The translations under genes were made by a program, and so were the position numbers. DNA of 64,000 nucleotides from positions 868,001 to 932,000 of the forward strand of contig NZ_AP025286.1 of assembly GCF_036492245.1 (NCBI RefSeq), read 5' to 3'. The notes beneath the pieces were generated by a model. It saw only the letters and a list, made by a program, of their open reading frames with translations. It made no database searches and had not been told where the DNA came from. Origin of the DNA: Treponema bryantii (GTDB lineage Bacteria; Spirochaetota; Spirochaetia; Treponematales; Treponemataceae). Positions 53,412 through 62,324 of the stretch are shown piece after piece (the first letter of the stretch is position 1; each line of letters begins with the position of its first letter).

Positions 53412-55085
53412 ATGTTAGACAAGTGTAAGAAAATCTTTTTTACTGATTTTTTTTGTATTTTATTGTTAACTGGATGTGATAACTTAAATCTTTTTAAGGC
53501 TGATGTTTCTAATGTTAAAGAAAATGAAATATGTTATGTAAAGCAATCTATTAATTATGAGGACTCAAATGAAATAATTTACAATCCTGATATGGGGTTT
53601 TATAGCGCTGTAGATTTGCAGGTACTTTATGATGGAGTTGATAATCTAACTTCAAAATGTAAGGAAATAAAAAAAACAGCTTCTAAATATTCTGGTTCAT
53701 ATTCTTCTGGTGCAAAATTTGATTTACTTCATTTGAAGTTTGATTTAAGCGCCTTTTCTGATAATGCTATTCGTGCTATTGATGATAATGGAAAAACAAC
53801 TAAGGGGAACACTGGAGATTTAACTCAGGAAGCGCTAGATGGAATTGAGCAGATTTTAAAGGCTGTAGAAGATGCTGGAAAAACCTCAATAGTTCGCTTT
53901 TGTTATGATTATAAATACCAGGGACAAAAAAAATATGCGGATGAAAATAATAAGGTAATTATTGATAATCTTGTAAAAGCTACTGGGAATCAGAAAAAGG
54001 ATAGTAATGGATACAGATTATATACAAATTCTAAAGGAGAGACAGTATACGCAGATGTAGAGCCAAATCCAGAAGATTTCCAGACTATTATAAATCATAT
54101 TAATGTAATAGCTCCACTTCTTATTAAACACATGAATTCAATTACAGCAATTGAATGTGGAATGATAGGCCCTTATGGAGAGATGCATTCTACAACATTG
54201 GCAAAAAATAAAGGTTCTGCAGAATATGGATATATTATTGAAGTTATGGATGCTTTCTTAAAAGCTTTAGGTAATACAAAAATTCCATTTTTAGTTCGTC
54301 AGCCTGCTTTCTTAAAAGCTTATATTAGTTCCAACGAGAATAATGATAAGTTCGGTTTGTATAATGATGGTTATCTTGGTTCTGGTTCGGACCTTGGAAC
54401 TTTTAAGGAAGATAGAAAGACTGAAATTGAGTATTTGATGCCTTTTACAGAAAAAACTCCTTATGGTGGAGAGTTATGTTATGATGATGGTTCTAATGAA
54501 GGATTGTGGCGAGCACGTTTTCTAAATGATACAGTAGATGAAATGTATAAAGTTCATCTATCATTTTTGAATATTGGTTGGAATCATCATGTTCTTAAAT
54601 GGGCTGATTCAATAAATTCTTACTACAACGAAGATGGAGTCGAAATTAATGATAAAAATCTTGTTGATATAGGAGACGGAAACGAAGAAAGATTTTTTCA
54701 GTATCTCATAAAGCATATGGGCTACCGATATGTTCTGATTGATTCTAAAATTGGTATGGATAATGAGAAGAAACATTTAGGATTTAAACTGACATTCAAG
54801 AATAATGGATTTGCAAATATTCCATATCACAGAGAAAAGATTATGACTGTGATTTTTGTAAAAGATGACGAAAAGGTTTCGGAACAGATTGTATCAAATC
54901 AGATTTTTGATGGAAAAGAAAAAGAGTTTTATGTTAGTATATCGAATTTACCACAAGGTGAATATCAAGTTTTCTTAAAAATATCTGATAGTAATGAAGA
55001 CAAGAGTTATCCTATTGAATTAGCAAATACAGATATTTGGGATAATACCTGGAATGCTAATGAAATAGGATCAATTATAAAATAA
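53412..55085 (+). CDS. DUF4874/DUF4832-like lipoprotein (paralogue 2)
   Basis: 557 residues, same domain order as the product of 49347. The signal peptide ends at LLTGC. Shared motifs include IIYNPDMGFYS, LLHLKFDLSAF, AGKTSIVRFCYDYKY, IECGMIGPYGEM, FLVRQPAFLKAYI, GLYNDGYLGSGSD, TPYGGELCYD, HLSFLNIGWNHH, YLIKHMGYRYVL and NNGFANIPYHREKIMTVIF. It carries an extra segment of about 30 residues (around NQKKDSNGYRLYTNSKGET) in the first domain. It has its own promoter after a terminator, so it can be expressed apart from its paralogue. Its stop is 2 bp from the stop of the convergent gene at 55088. Confidence 0.8.
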   Translation: MLDKCKKIFFTDFFCILLLTGCDNLNLFKADVSNVKENEICYVKQSINYEDSNEIIYNPDMGFYSAVDLQVLYDGVDNLTSKCKEIKKTASKYSGSYSSGAKFDLLHLKFDLSAFSDNAIRAIDDNGKTTKGNTGDLTQEALDGIEQILKAVEDAGKTSIVRFCYDYKYQGQKKYADENNKVIIDNLVKATGNQKKDSNGYRLYTNSKGETVYADVEPNPEDFQTIINHINVIAPLLIKHMNSITAIECGMIGPYGEMHSTTLAKNKGSAEYGYIIEVMDAFLKALGNTKIPFLVRQPAFLKAYISSNENNDKFGLYNDGYLGSGSDLGTFKEDRKTEIEYLMPFTEKTPYGGELCYDDGSNEGLWRARFLNDTVDEMYKVHLSFLNIGWNHHVLKWADSINSYYNEDGVEINDKNLVDIGDGNEERFFQYLIKHMGYRYVLIDSKIGMDNEKKHLGFKLTFKNNGFANIPYHREKIMTVIFVKDDEKVSEQIVSNQIFDGKEKEFYVSISNLPQGEYQVFLKISDSNEDKSYPIELANTDIWDNTWNANEIGSIIK

Positions 55086-55087
55086 AA

Positions 55088-55684
55088 TTAAAAATCAACA
55101 CTGGTGGCTTCGAGGTAGTTGTAGGTTACGCCATCGGTTTCTGTGATTTTGTAGAGTCCTGTGATTGTGATGTCTTCTCCTGGTTTAGGGAAATCATCTG
55201 GATAGGTGTGGTTGCCGGGCCATACGAACTCGAGGCCCTGCTGACAGCAGGCTGTTGCATCAGGGACAACTACAGCGTAGTATATTTCGCCTGTGTACGG
55301 ATCGGTGTAGGTTTCGAACCAGCCTTTTACTTTGATGTTTTTTTCTACATAGTCTTCCGGCATTACAAGCATATCAAAGATTGTAGTGTATATCATTGTT
55401 GCGGACATTTTTGTAAGATCGAGGTCGACTTTTGAATTGCCGGTATTTGAGCCTGGCGAAACTAACGGCTGTGAGCCGGTGTTCATGTCTGCGACAGCTT
55501 CTGTGTTCTTTGCGGCGGAAGCGGCCTGAAGACCTGAGTTATTTGTTGTGTCTTTTCCTTTACATGAGAGGAATGCGTTAGGGATTGTCGCGAGCAGACC
55601 GCAGGCCAGAAGGGCCGAGGACTGTCGAGCTAAAGCCCGACCCTGGCGCAGCCGGGGGAACGCCCTGAAAATATTCTTAATCAT
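55088..55684 (-). CDS. Lipoprotein of the znu-type operon, signal peptide built partly from a repeat
   Basis: About 198 residues. Start ATG at 55684; a GTG one codon upstream is possible. A long N-terminus ends at lipobox FLSC. A Ser/Thr/Asn-rich linker follows, then a compact beta domain (about 95-198) with IKVKGWFETYTDPYTGEIYYAVVVPDATACCQQGLEFVW and a terminal GEDITITGLYKITE. The pattern resembles an OB-fold-like domain; the CC pair could bind metal. It is the last gene after the znuC- and znuB-like genes, with 6 bp to the preceding stop, so a role in metal uptake is inferred. Residues of roughly 7-36 are encoded by the repeat at 55574-55667. Confidence 0.75.
   Translation of the reverse strand: MIKNIFRAFPRLRQGRALARQSSALLACGLLATIPNAFLSCKGKDTTNNSGLQAASAAKNTEAVADMNTGSQPLVSPGSNTGNSKVDLDLTKMSATMIYTTIFDMLVMPEDYVEKNIKVKGWFETYTDPYTGEIYYAVVVPDATACCQQGLEFVWPGNHTYPDDFPKPGEDITITGLYKITETDGVTYNYLEATSVDF
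55574..55667 (-). repeat. GC-rich repeat inserted in frame in a signal peptide
   Basis: About 94 bp, visibly richer in GC than its surroundings. Ends are GCGTT and AACGC in inverted orientation, with inner palindromes such as GGCC...GGCC and CTCGACAGTCCTCGG. It resembles dispersed GC-rich palindromic repeats of other bacteria. It is read through in frame and supplies most of the hydrophobic core ALLACGLLATIPNA. Confidence 0.6.
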
Positions 55685-55690
55685 CACTTT

Positions 55691-56536
55691 CTATTTTATA
55701 AAAACTCCTGCAATTGTAAATATGAGAAATGCGGTAAGGTCTGCTGCTACGATTGTGCTTCCTACCGGAGTGCCGGCGAGTATTGAAATCAAAAGACCTG
55801 CCACAGAACATACTACAGAAACAATGGCTGAGCAAATAGTTACAGAACGGAAACTTTTGAATACACGCATTGCAGAAAGGGCTGGGAAGATTACGAGGGC
55901 AGAAATTAAAAGCGAGCCTACGAGGTTCATTGCAAGTACGATGATTACTGCTATGATGATTGCGATTACAAGATTATAAGCCTGCGCATGTGTACCAACT
56001 GCGGTTGCAAAGTTTTCATCAAAGGTTACGCAGAAGATCTTATTATAGAAGATTATGTAAGCTATGATTACTGCAATTGAAAGACCTGCACAAAGCCATA
56101 CTTCGCCGGAGGTGAGGGTAAGGATTGAAGTCGAGCCAAAGAGGGTACTGCAGACATCTCCAGTAAGATTTGATGAAGTAGAAAAAATATTCATTAAAAG
56201 ATAACCGATTGCAAGGGAAGCTACAGAAATCATTGCAACTGCTGCATCTCCCTGAATCTTTTTGTTCTGGCCTGAACGAAGTAATAAAATTGCACTTATG
56301 ATGGTTACCGGCAGAACTATGTACATGTCATTAGGAATGCTGATGAAGGTTCCAAGAACTGTTGCAATACAGATTCCGCCAAAGGCTACATGTGAAAGTC
56401 CGTCTCCAATAAATGAAAAGCGTTTGAGAACAAGGGTAACTCCAAGCAGTGAAGAACAGAGTGAAATCAACACGCCAACAATAAAAGCATAGCGGACAAA
56501 GGCAAAACTAAAGTATTGAATTAATGTGTCTATCAT
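55691..56536 (-). CDS. znuB: Zinc/manganese-type ABC transporter permease (ZnuB family)
   Basis: 281 residues with about eight transmembrane helices, the ABC-3 family fold. Typical segments are FSFIGDGLSHVAFGGICIATVLG near the N-terminus and NLVGSLLISALVIFPALSAM near residue 200. It moves a divalent metal, by family probably zinc or manganese, through the inner membrane. Its start overlaps the znuC-like gene by 29 bp. The metal-binding protein (ZnuA type) is not in this window. Confidence 0.9.
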   Translation of the reverse strand: MIDTLIQYFSFAFVRYAFIVGVLISLCSSLLGVTLVLKRFSFIGDGLSHVAFGGICIATVLGTFISIPNDMYIVLPVTIISAILLLRSGQNKKIQGDAAVAMISVASLAIGYLLMNIFSTSSNLTGDVCSTLFGSTSILTLTSGEVWLCAGLSIAVIIAYIIFYNKIFCVTFDENFATAVGTHAQAYNLVIAIIIAVIIVLAMNLVGSLLISALVIFPALSAMRVFKSFRSVTICSAIVSVVCSVAGLLISILAGTPVGSTIVAADLTAFLIFTIAGVFIK

Positions 56537-57194
56537 ATTCTTTTACGTCTCCAAAGAATGTTGCGCCACCACTTCCTATGTGCAGTACGTGTGTTGCGTG
56601 TTTTAGGGCTGCTTCAATATCATGAGAAATCATTATGATTGTGATTCCGGTTTTATTGAGTTGTTCTATTAAGGTATACATTTCTTCTGTAGCTGCAGGA
56701 TCAAGGCCTGTTACAGGTTCATCGAGAAGAAGCATTTTCTGTGCGGCACAAAGAGCACGGGCGAGAAGGGTTCTCTGCTGCTGTCCACCAGAAAGTTCCC
56801 GGTAGCATTTTTTAGCAAGATGAGTTATACCAAGTTTTTCCATTGCTGCAACGGCAAGCTGTTTTTCTGCTTTATTATAGAAAGGGCGTTTACCGCAGCG
56901 TGACTGACAGCCGGAAAGTACGATTTCGCGGACACTGGCAGGAAAGTCTCTCTGGACTTCTGTCTGCTGCGGAAGGTAACTGATTTCATCTGCAAGGAGG
57001 CCGTCTCCTGTTGTGATTGAACCGGACTGCGGTTTAAGCAGGTGGAGAATGGTTTTCATCAGTGTGGTTTTTCCAGAACCATTATCTCCTACAATGCAAA
57101 GGTATTCACCTTTGTTTACTTCAAAAGAGAGGTTTTCAATAACTGTTTTGTTGCCATACCCGAGGGTAAGGTCTTTGCAAATTAGTTGTGCCAT
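56508..57194 (-). CDS. znuC: Zinc/manganese-type ABC transporter ATPase (ZnuC family)
   Basis: 228 residues. Walker A GDNGSGKTT (36-44), Q-loop in LPQQTEVQRD, ABC signature LSGGQQQR, Walker B MLLLDEP and the switch His in MISHD. It energises the ZnuB-like permease encoded by the overlapping gene. It is the first gene of a znuC-znuB-lipoprotein operon. The upstream palindrome at 57203-57225 suggests control by a metal-sensing repressor. TTGGAGT is the ribosome site. Confidence 0.92.
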   Translation of the reverse strand: MAQLICKDLTLGYGNKTVIENLSFEVNKGEYLCIVGDNGSGKTTLMKTILHLLKPQSGSITTGDGLLADEISYLPQQTEVQRDFPASVREIVLSGCQSRCGKRPFYNKAEKQLAVAAMEKLGITHLAKKCYRELSGGQQQRTLLARALCAAQKMLLLDEPVTGLDPAATEEMYTLIEQLNKTGITIIMISHDIEAALKHATHVLHIGSGGATFFGDVKEYDRHINSIL

Positions 57195-57202
57195 GGTACT
57201 CC

Positions 57203-57225
57203 AATTTGATAATCATTCTTAAATT
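57203..57225 (-). promoter_or_regulatory. Candidate metal-regulator operator before znuC
   Basis: A 23-bp imperfect palindrome with 18 of 22 symmetric positions matching (pattern AATTTnAnAATnATTnTnAAATT). It contains GATAATCATT, which resembles Fur/Zur half-sites, and it overlaps the znuC ribosome site. No regulator gene is adjacent. Confidence 0.45.
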
Positions 57226-57281
57226 GAAAGTATGATGACTATGACATATTTTTTACATTTATACAATGGTGTATTTTTTTC

Positions 57282-57310
57282 GTTACAATTTGCCATTTAT
57301 ACCTTATAAT
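57282..57310 (+). promoter_or_regulatory. Promoter of the chemotaxis receptor gene
   Basis: GTTACA (57282-57287), a 17-bp spacer and TATAAT (57305-57310). The ATG at 57319 comes 8 nt after the -10 and there is no Shine-Dalgarno site, so a leaderless mRNA is likely. Confidence 0.55.
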
Positions 57311-57318
57311 TATAAGTT

Positions 57319-59217
57319 ATGACAGTATTTGCGACATTTGTTATAGTTTTATTTGCAGTCACTTATGCAAGTGTACTGATGTTGAGATGGTTTGCTCTAG
57401 AGTTTATTTACGATGAAATTGAAGTTATGTGGAGTGGTACTCTGCCTAACATTATGGTTGCATCTCTTCTGCTTTTTGTAGCCGTAGCAATCGGATATTT
57501 TATAGCAAAACCTTTTGATCAGATAATCAAAAAAATCAAGGAAGAAGGCCGTAAGGCAACACAGGAAGAAATCGGACTTTGTCTCAAAAGCTACAGAGGT
57601 ATAATTCTTCTTATTATCATTGCAAACGTAATTGGTTTCTTTATTGGTCAGATTATTATTGTTTACATTGGAATTGCAAACGGAAGTAATGTTTACTACT
57701 TTTCCCGCGTGTTCCTTGTAATTGCACAGGCTATGGCTTTTGGTGGTATATCTGCCATTACTTCAATTAAACTGGTAGATTATCTTCTTATTAAAAAGCG
57801 GGAAATGCTTGAAATTGGTTCTATTGTAGATTTTAAAAGCCGTTCTTCAAAAATCTCTATATCCATTGGTCTTGTATTCTTTATTTCCCTGTACTTTCTT
57901 GGAATAAACATGCTTACAGTTCCGTATGGAATTCTTCTTGCTTCTCATAACGGAACTTTCCAGGGAGATCTGCTTACTGCTTTCTTTAAGAAGGGTGCAA
58001 TCTGTATTTCACTTTCTGCTGTACTTGCGGCTGTTCCTTTCCTTACAGTTTTGAGAGGTCTTTCTAAACGAATTAAACTTACATCACATCTTCTGGATGA
58101 AATTACAAATAACGGTGATTTAACCTGCCGAATCAATATTAATATGATGGATGACTTTGGTCTTCTTATCTCTTCTGTAAATACATTGATGGCAAAACTT
58201 TCTTCTATGATTAAAGACTTTAAGGCCGAAACAAATGCTGTTACAGAATCTGCAGGAATCATTTCAAAATCTGCAAGATATGCAACTGGTGCTATTGGTG
58301 TTATGAATCATTCGCTTCAGCATATTGATGAAAACAGTAAGAAGCAGGATGAACTTGTTGAAATTACCGGCGATAATATTGTTATGCTTGCAGACAGTAT
58401 TGAAACAGTTAAGCTGCATGTAACTCAGCAGACTGAAGCTGTTCAAAGTATTTCTTCTGCAATTTCAAGAATGACGGATAGTATCTCAAGTGTAGCTGAT
58501 ACTGCAAAACAGGCACAGGAAGTATCTCAGGGACTTTCTGAACGCAGTGATGTAGGAAATACTGCTGTTGAACATGCGGTAACTACTATGAAAGAGATTC
58601 AGACTGTATCTGAAGAGGTTCGTAAACTTTTGAAGGTTATTCAGGGTATTGCCGCTCAGACAAACCTTCTTTCTATGAATGCTGCAATTGAGGCGGCTCA
58701 TGCAGGTGAGTTTGGTGCCGGATTTGCGGTCGTTGCTGACGAAGTTCGCTCTCTGGCTTCTTCTTCATCTTCTAGTGCCCGTGATATTCAGAGCAAGATT
58801 AAAGAGATGATGGAAAAGACAACTGCCGGTGTAGAAGCAATTACTTCTGCCGGTGTTGCATTCCAGGGAATTCGTGACAATGTAGTTGAAAATGCAACTC
58901 TTGTTAAAAATATTTATGATGCAATGCTTGCTCAGAATGAAGGAGCTGCAGAAACAAAGAAGGCTGCGGATGATCTTGTAGAGGCTATTCATGCTATTCG
59001 TGATTTGGCTGAGGAAGAAACTGAAGGTGCCCTTAAGCTCCGTGAATCTATGGATGCGGTTGTTGCGGCCTCTAAGTCTACTATGGCTGCCGTTCAGGAA
59101 AGTCTTGAAGCTACAGCAAATATGAAGGATACGGTTGAAAAGGTTGATACTTCAGCAACCGGCAATAAAGAATCTGTTGAAAAGATTCATAATCATGTGG
59201 AACAGTTTATAGTTTAA
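57319..59217 (+). CDS. Methyl-accepting chemotaxis protein
   Basis: 632 residues. About six hydrophobic segments lie in the first 240 residues, with no large periplasmic ligand domain. A HAMP-like stretch (about 240-300) leads to the long cytoplasmic coiled coil. The signalling hairpin tip is [40 protein letters not shown] (about 435-475), highly conserved for CheA/CheW contact. It senses an unknown cue, possibly through its membrane domain. It is convergent with adk, with element copy C between them. Confidence 0.92.
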   Translation: MTVFATFVIVLFAVTYASVLMLRWFALEFIYDEIEVMWSGTLPNIMVASLLLFVAVAIGYFIAKPFDQIIKKIKEEGRKATQEEIGLCLKSYRGIILLIIIANVIGFFIGQIIIVYIGIANGSNVYYFSRVFLVIAQAMAFGGISAITSIKLVDYLLIKKREMLEIGSIVDFKSRSSKISISIGLVFFISLYFLGINMLTVPYGILLASHNGTFQGDLLTAFFKKGAICISLSAVLAAVPFLTVLRGLSKRIKLTSHLLDEITNNGDLTCRININMMDDFGLLISSVNTLMAKLSSMIKDFKAETNAVTESAGIISKSARYATGAIGVMNHSLQHIDENSKKQDELVEITGDNIVMLADSIETVKLHVTQQTEAVQSISSAISRMTDSISSVADTAKQAQEVSQGLSERSDVGNTAVEHAVTTMKEIQTVSEEVRKLLKVIQGIAAQTNLLSMNAAIEAAHAGEFGAGFAVVADEVRSLASSSSSSARDIQSKIKEMMEKTTAGVEAITSAGVAFQGIRDNVVENATLVKNIYDAMLAQNEGAAETKKAADDLVEAIHAIRDLAEEETEGALKLRESMDAVVAASKSTMAAVQESLEATANMKDTVEKVDTSATGNKESVEKIHNHVEQFIV

Positions 59218-59221
59218 GCCT

Positions 59222-59257
59222 AAAAAAAAGAGCCGGCTCATACTAATGAGTCGGCTC
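59222..59257 (-). terminator. Intrinsic terminator of adk
   Basis: A 12-bp stem with one imperfect pair (59230-59241 and 59246-59257), ACTA loop on the plus strand, followed on the minus strand by eight T residues. It forms the distal end of element copy C. Confidence 0.8.
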
Positions 59258-59345
59258 GCATAGTCTCGCCTCTGAGGCATTTAGTGGTAGAACCTAAAAC
59301 GACCCGCTGTCGCAGCTCGTTTTTTAACGGTTCTGCTAGAATAGC
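59222..59345 (-). repeat. Structured 3' element, copy C, after adk
   Basis: Read on the minus strand it begins in the last codons of adk (shared GGCTATnnTAG) and continues past the stop. Outer stem AGAACC/GGTTCT, inner AAAACGA/TCGTTTT, apical GCTG-CGA-CAGC with GGG bulge, then GGCGAGACTATGCGAGCC. It runs directly into the terminator at 59222-59257. Confidence 0.75.
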
Positions 59346-59962
59346 CTTTTAAACTCACCAAGCAAAATGTCTGTCTCAATTGATGCATCAAGATCAGTAA
59401 TCTTGCCCTTGTTCTTGTAGTAGTTGATGAGTGGTTCTGTCTGTTCGCGGTAAACATCCATACGGTGAAGGATAGATTCCTGCTTGTCGTCATCGCGCTG
59501 ATAGAGTTCGCCACCACACTTGTCGCAAATGCCTTCTACTTTTGGTGGAAGAGTTTTGATATTGTAGTTAGCTCCACAAGCTTTACATACACGGCGAGTA
59601 GAAAGACGGCCGATTACGATATCATCTGAAATCTGGAAGTTTACTACTTTGAGGTCAGCAACAAGACCATCAAGCATTTCTGCCTGAGGAATTGTACGAG
59701 GGAATCCGTCAAGAATGTATCCGTTCTTGCAGTCATCCTGTGCAAGGCGGTCTTTTACAAGTTCAAATGTGAGTTCATCGCTTACGAGAGAACCTGAATC
59801 AATAATTGCCTTTACTTTTACTCCAAGAGGAGTCTGAGCCTTAATATTGGCACGGAAAATATCACCTGTAGAAATGTGTGGGATTTTGTAGTCTTCTGCT
59901 ACCTTAACTGCGAGAGATCCTTTTCCAGCTCCCGGTGGTCCCAAAAATACGAAATTGTTCAT
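59336..59962 (-). CDS. adk: Adenylate kinase, long zinc-LID form
   Basis: 208 residues. P-loop GPPGAGKG (8-15), STGDIFR, DGFPRT, and a LID domain with four cysteines (126, 129, 146, 149) placed to bind zinc. It interconverts AMP, ADP and ATP. The last codons lie within the conserved start of the structured 3' element, copy C. It starts divergently from the lemA operon. Confidence 0.96.
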   Translation of the reverse strand: MNNFVFLGPPGAGKGSLAVKVAEDYKIPHISTGDIFRANIKAQTPLGVKVKAIIDSGSLVSDELTFELVKDRLAQDDCKNGYILDGFPRTIPQAEMLDGLVADLKVVNFQISDDIVIGRLSTRRVCKACGANYNIKTLPPKVEGICDKCGGELYQRDDDKQESILHRMDVYREQTEPLINYYKNKGKITDLDASIETDILLGEFKRLF

Positions 59963-60041
59963 TATTAACCTCTTTGTATTAAAAAATCTGATTTTTATAT
60001 TTTATTATGAAAGTCGAATTCGGGCAAGGGAAAAAAAAGAA

Positions 60042-60117
60042 TTTCTCACAGAGAAGACAGCGGTCACGGAGGAAATATATATATATAGCTCTGTGTCCTT
60101 CGTGTGCTCTGTGAGGG
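60042..60117. repeat. CTCACAGAG...CTCTGTGAG inverted repeat
   Basis: 9-bp perfect outer arms with partial inner complementarity around an AT run (ATATATATATAT). Similar CACAGAG/CTCTGTG repeats are common in intergenic DNA of various bacteria. It lies between the adk start and the lemA promoter. Confidence 0.55.
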
Positions 60118-60128
60118 ATAAAATTTTG

Positions 60129-60157
60129 TTGACTATATCACCATTCGTTTATAAATT
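60129..60157 (+). promoter_or_regulatory. lemA operon promoter
   Basis: TTGACT (60129-60134) with TAAATT (60152-60157) at 17 bp, or TATAAA (60150-60155) at 15 bp. The leader then contains the palindrome at 60173-60193. Confidence 0.5.
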
Positions 60158-60172
60158 TAAACTAAGACACCA

Positions 60173-60193
60173 ATCCTGAAATAAGTTCAGGAT
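60173..60193. repeat. ATCCTGAA-N5-TTCAGGAT palindrome, second copy
   Basis: A perfect 8-bp inverted repeat with loop ATAAG followed by GACA. It matches the copy in ispD (12452-12472), including flanking bases. Here it lies in the lemA leader, 17 nt before GGAGG. Confidence 0.65.
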
Positions 60194-60214
60194 GACATAC
60201 ATTGGAGGATTTTA

Positions 60215-60820
60215 ATGAAAAAGATTTCGAAAGGGCTTATTGCTTTGATTATTGTGCTTGTTTGTGTACTTGGAGTTTTTTCTTTCTATAAGAATACTTA
60301 CAATTCACTTGTTTCAATGGATGAAGAGGTTTCGGCAAGCTGGGCTGAAGTTCAGAACCAGTATCAGCGCCGTCTGGATCTGATTCCAAACCTTGTTTCT
60401 ACAGTGAAGGGCTATGCTAAACATGAAAGTGATGTATTTACTCAGGTTTCTGAGGCACGTTCTAAGGCCGGTGGTCAGATTAATATAAGTGATGAAATCC
60501 TTAATGATCCGGAAGCTTTTGCTCGCTATCAGCAGATTCAGGATAATCTTGGTGCAAGCCTGCAGAGACTTTTGATGGTAACAGAACAGTATCCTGCTCT
60601 TAAGGCAGATCAGAACTTCCTTGCTTTGCAGGATCAGCTTGAAGGAACAGAAAACCGTATTACAGTGGCACGTAACCGCTTTAATGATACAGCAAAGGTC
60701 TACAACAAAAAGGTTCGTCAGTTCCCTGCAAATATTATTGCAAATATGAGCGGGTTTGATAAACGCCCTTATTTCACAGCAAGTGCAGAAGCACAGAGTG
60801 CTCCTAAGGTTGAATTCTAA
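60215..60820 (+). CDS. LemA-family membrane protein
   Basis: 201 residues. One N-terminal transmembrane helix (about 8-25) precedes the LemA helical domain with SLVSMDEEVSASWAEVQNQYQRRLDLIPNLVSTVKGYAKHE and a terminal FNDTAKVYNKKVRQFPANIIANMSGF. LemA proteins have an extracytoplasmic helical bundle of unknown function and often neighbour TPM-domain genes, as here. GGAGG lies at good distance from the ATG. Confidence 0.93.
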   Translation: MKKISKGLIALIIVLVCVLGVFSFYKNTYNSLVSMDEEVSASWAEVQNQYQRRLDLIPNLVSTVKGYAKHESDVFTQVSEARSKAGGQINISDEILNDPEAFARYQQIQDNLGASLQRLLMVTEQYPALKADQNFLALQDQLEGTENRITVARNRFNDTAKVYNKKVRQFPANIIANMSGFDKRPYFTASAEAQSAPKVEF

Positions 60821-60834
60821 TAATTGGACGTCTT

Positions 60835-61539
60835 ATGAAATATAAAACACTTATAAAAAAACTTAAGCTTAAGGATGAAGATTTTGCTGCAATAAAAAAA
60901 GCAGTAGCCGATGCTGAAACCAAGACTACCGGCGAAATTGCTGTTGCAGTAACTCCTGAAAGCGCACGTTACTGTTTCTGGGAACTGCTTGCGGCAGACT
61001 GTGTCGGCATGCTGGTTCTTCTGTGTATGATTCCTTTTTCACAGAAGATTCTTGAGCTTTACCGCAGACTTTACTGGCAGAACGAACCAAGCTGGATTCT
61101 TCCGGTATTCTTTATCGTAAGCTGTCTTGCTGCAGTTCTGATTGCTTTTTATATTGCAAATATTCCGGTAATTGACCGACTTATAATTCCACGCTCTGTA
61201 CGAAAGACCTGTGTTACAAACCGAGCCTTCCGTTATTTTACAGAGTCTGGAGTTTATGATACAGCAGAGCATTCTGGTATTCTGATTTTCGTTTCTTATA
61301 TGGAACGTCAGGTTCGTATTGTTGCGGATTCGGGAATTTCTAAACATATTTCTCAGGATTTATGGAATCTGATTGCTGATGAACTGGCTGAAAATCTTCG
61401 CAAAGGTGAAGCATCAAAGGCTTTTGTTACTGCAATTGAAAAATGTGGTCAGCTTCTTGCCGAGAACTTCCCGCCTCGTGAGGAAAATCCAAATGAACTT
61501 CCTGATGGCCTTGTAATTCTGGAGGACGCAGAATGGTAA
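60835..61539 (+). CDS. TPM-domain membrane protein (first of two)
   Basis: 234 residues. A split TPM-like domain: the N-terminal strand and helix (FAAIKKAVADAETKTTGEIAVAVTPES) is followed by two transmembrane segments (about 43-62 and 84-105). The remainder (SGILIFVSYMERQVRIVADSGISKHISQDLWNLIADELAENLRKGEASKAFVTAIEKCGQLLAENF) completes the TPM pattern. It is cytoplasmic or membrane-associated with unknown activity. It follows lemA by 14 bp and overlaps the next gene by 7 bp, so all three are one operon. Confidence 0.82.
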   Translation: MKYKTLIKKLKLKDEDFAAIKKAVADAETKTTGEIAVAVTPESARYCFWELLAADCVGMLVLLCMIPFSQKILELYRRLYWQNEPSWILPVFFIVSCLAAVLIAFYIANIPVIDRLIIPRSVRKTCVTNRAFRYFTESGVYDTAEHSGILIFVSYMERQVRIVADSGISKHISQDLWNLIADELAENLRKGEASKAFVTAIEKCGQLLAENFPPREENPNELPDGLVILEDAEW

Positions 61540-62324
61540 AGAGATTTTTGATGAGCCTTGGCCTTACAGCCATTTTGATTTTTACTCCGCTTTTTGCAGT
61601 TTCTGTTCCAGCTCTTAAGGGCCGTGTAAACGATTATGCAAAAATTATCCGTGATAGTGATGAGCGTGAGATTGAAGAATACCTTGCCGGTATTGAACAG
61701 AGTACTGGCATTCAGATTGCAGTTCTGACAATGCCTTCTCTTGACGGTGAAGATATTGCTTCGTTTGGAATTAAGGTTGCCGATAAATGGCAGCTTGGCG
61801 ATAAAGAAAAAGACAACGGTGCTCTCCTGCTTGTTGCTTATGCTGAACATGATTTGCGCATTGAAGTAGGTGATGGACTTGAAGGTTCTTTGACTGATGC
61901 AAAATGCGGTCTGATTCTTCGAAACGTAATCGTTCCTGAGTTTAAGAACGGAAACTATTCTGCCGGTATCAAAAAAGGCGTTATGAATATGGGTGGAATT
62001 GTAAGCGGTGATGAAAGTGCTGTAAGCCGTTCTGTTCGTGAAGGTGAAAGTTCAGGCTCTTCATCAGATTTAATACCTGCATTTATCTGTGTAATCTGGT
62101 TATTCCTTTTCATGAGTGCAATTTCTGCGGGTACAAGAAGAGGAAGAAGACGCGGACGCTACTATCATAATGGAAATACAATTGCCTGGATTGCAGCAGA
62201 TGCAGCTCTCCGCAGTATGATGAGAGGCTCTGGCAGCGGACATTCTCATTCATCCGGTGGCTTTGGAGGCTTCTCTGGAGGCGGCGGTCACTTTAGTGGC
62301 GGTGGTGCATCGGCTCACTGGTAG
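61533..62324 (+). CDS. TPM-domain protein with glycine-rich tail (YgcG-like)
   Basis: 263 residues. A signal peptide (residues 1-22, ending PLFAVSV) precedes a TPM domain (about 28-155) with VNDYAKIIRDSDEREIEEYLAGIEQSTGIQIAVLTMPSL, KDNGALLLVAYAEHDLRIEVGDGLEG and FKNGNYSAGI. One transmembrane helix (about 181-195) is followed by an Arg-rich stretch and a Gly/Ser/His tail (GGFGGFSGGGGHFSGGGASAHW). This is the typical YgcG layout paired with LemA. The last 32 bp overlap, tail to tail, the receptor gene on the other strand. Confidence 0.88.
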   Translation: MVKRFLMSLGLTAILIFTPLFAVSVPALKGRVNDYAKIIRDSDEREIEEYLAGIEQSTGIQIAVLTMPSLDGEDIASFGIKVADKWQLGDKEKDNGALLLVAYAEHDLRIEVGDGLEGSLTDAKCGLILRNVIVPEFKNGNYSAGIKKGVMNMGGIVSGDESAVSRSVREGESSGSSSDLIPAFICVIWLFLFMSAISAGTRRGRRRGRYYHNGNTIAWIAADAALRSMMRGSGSGHSHSSGGFGGFSGGGGHFSGGGASAHW

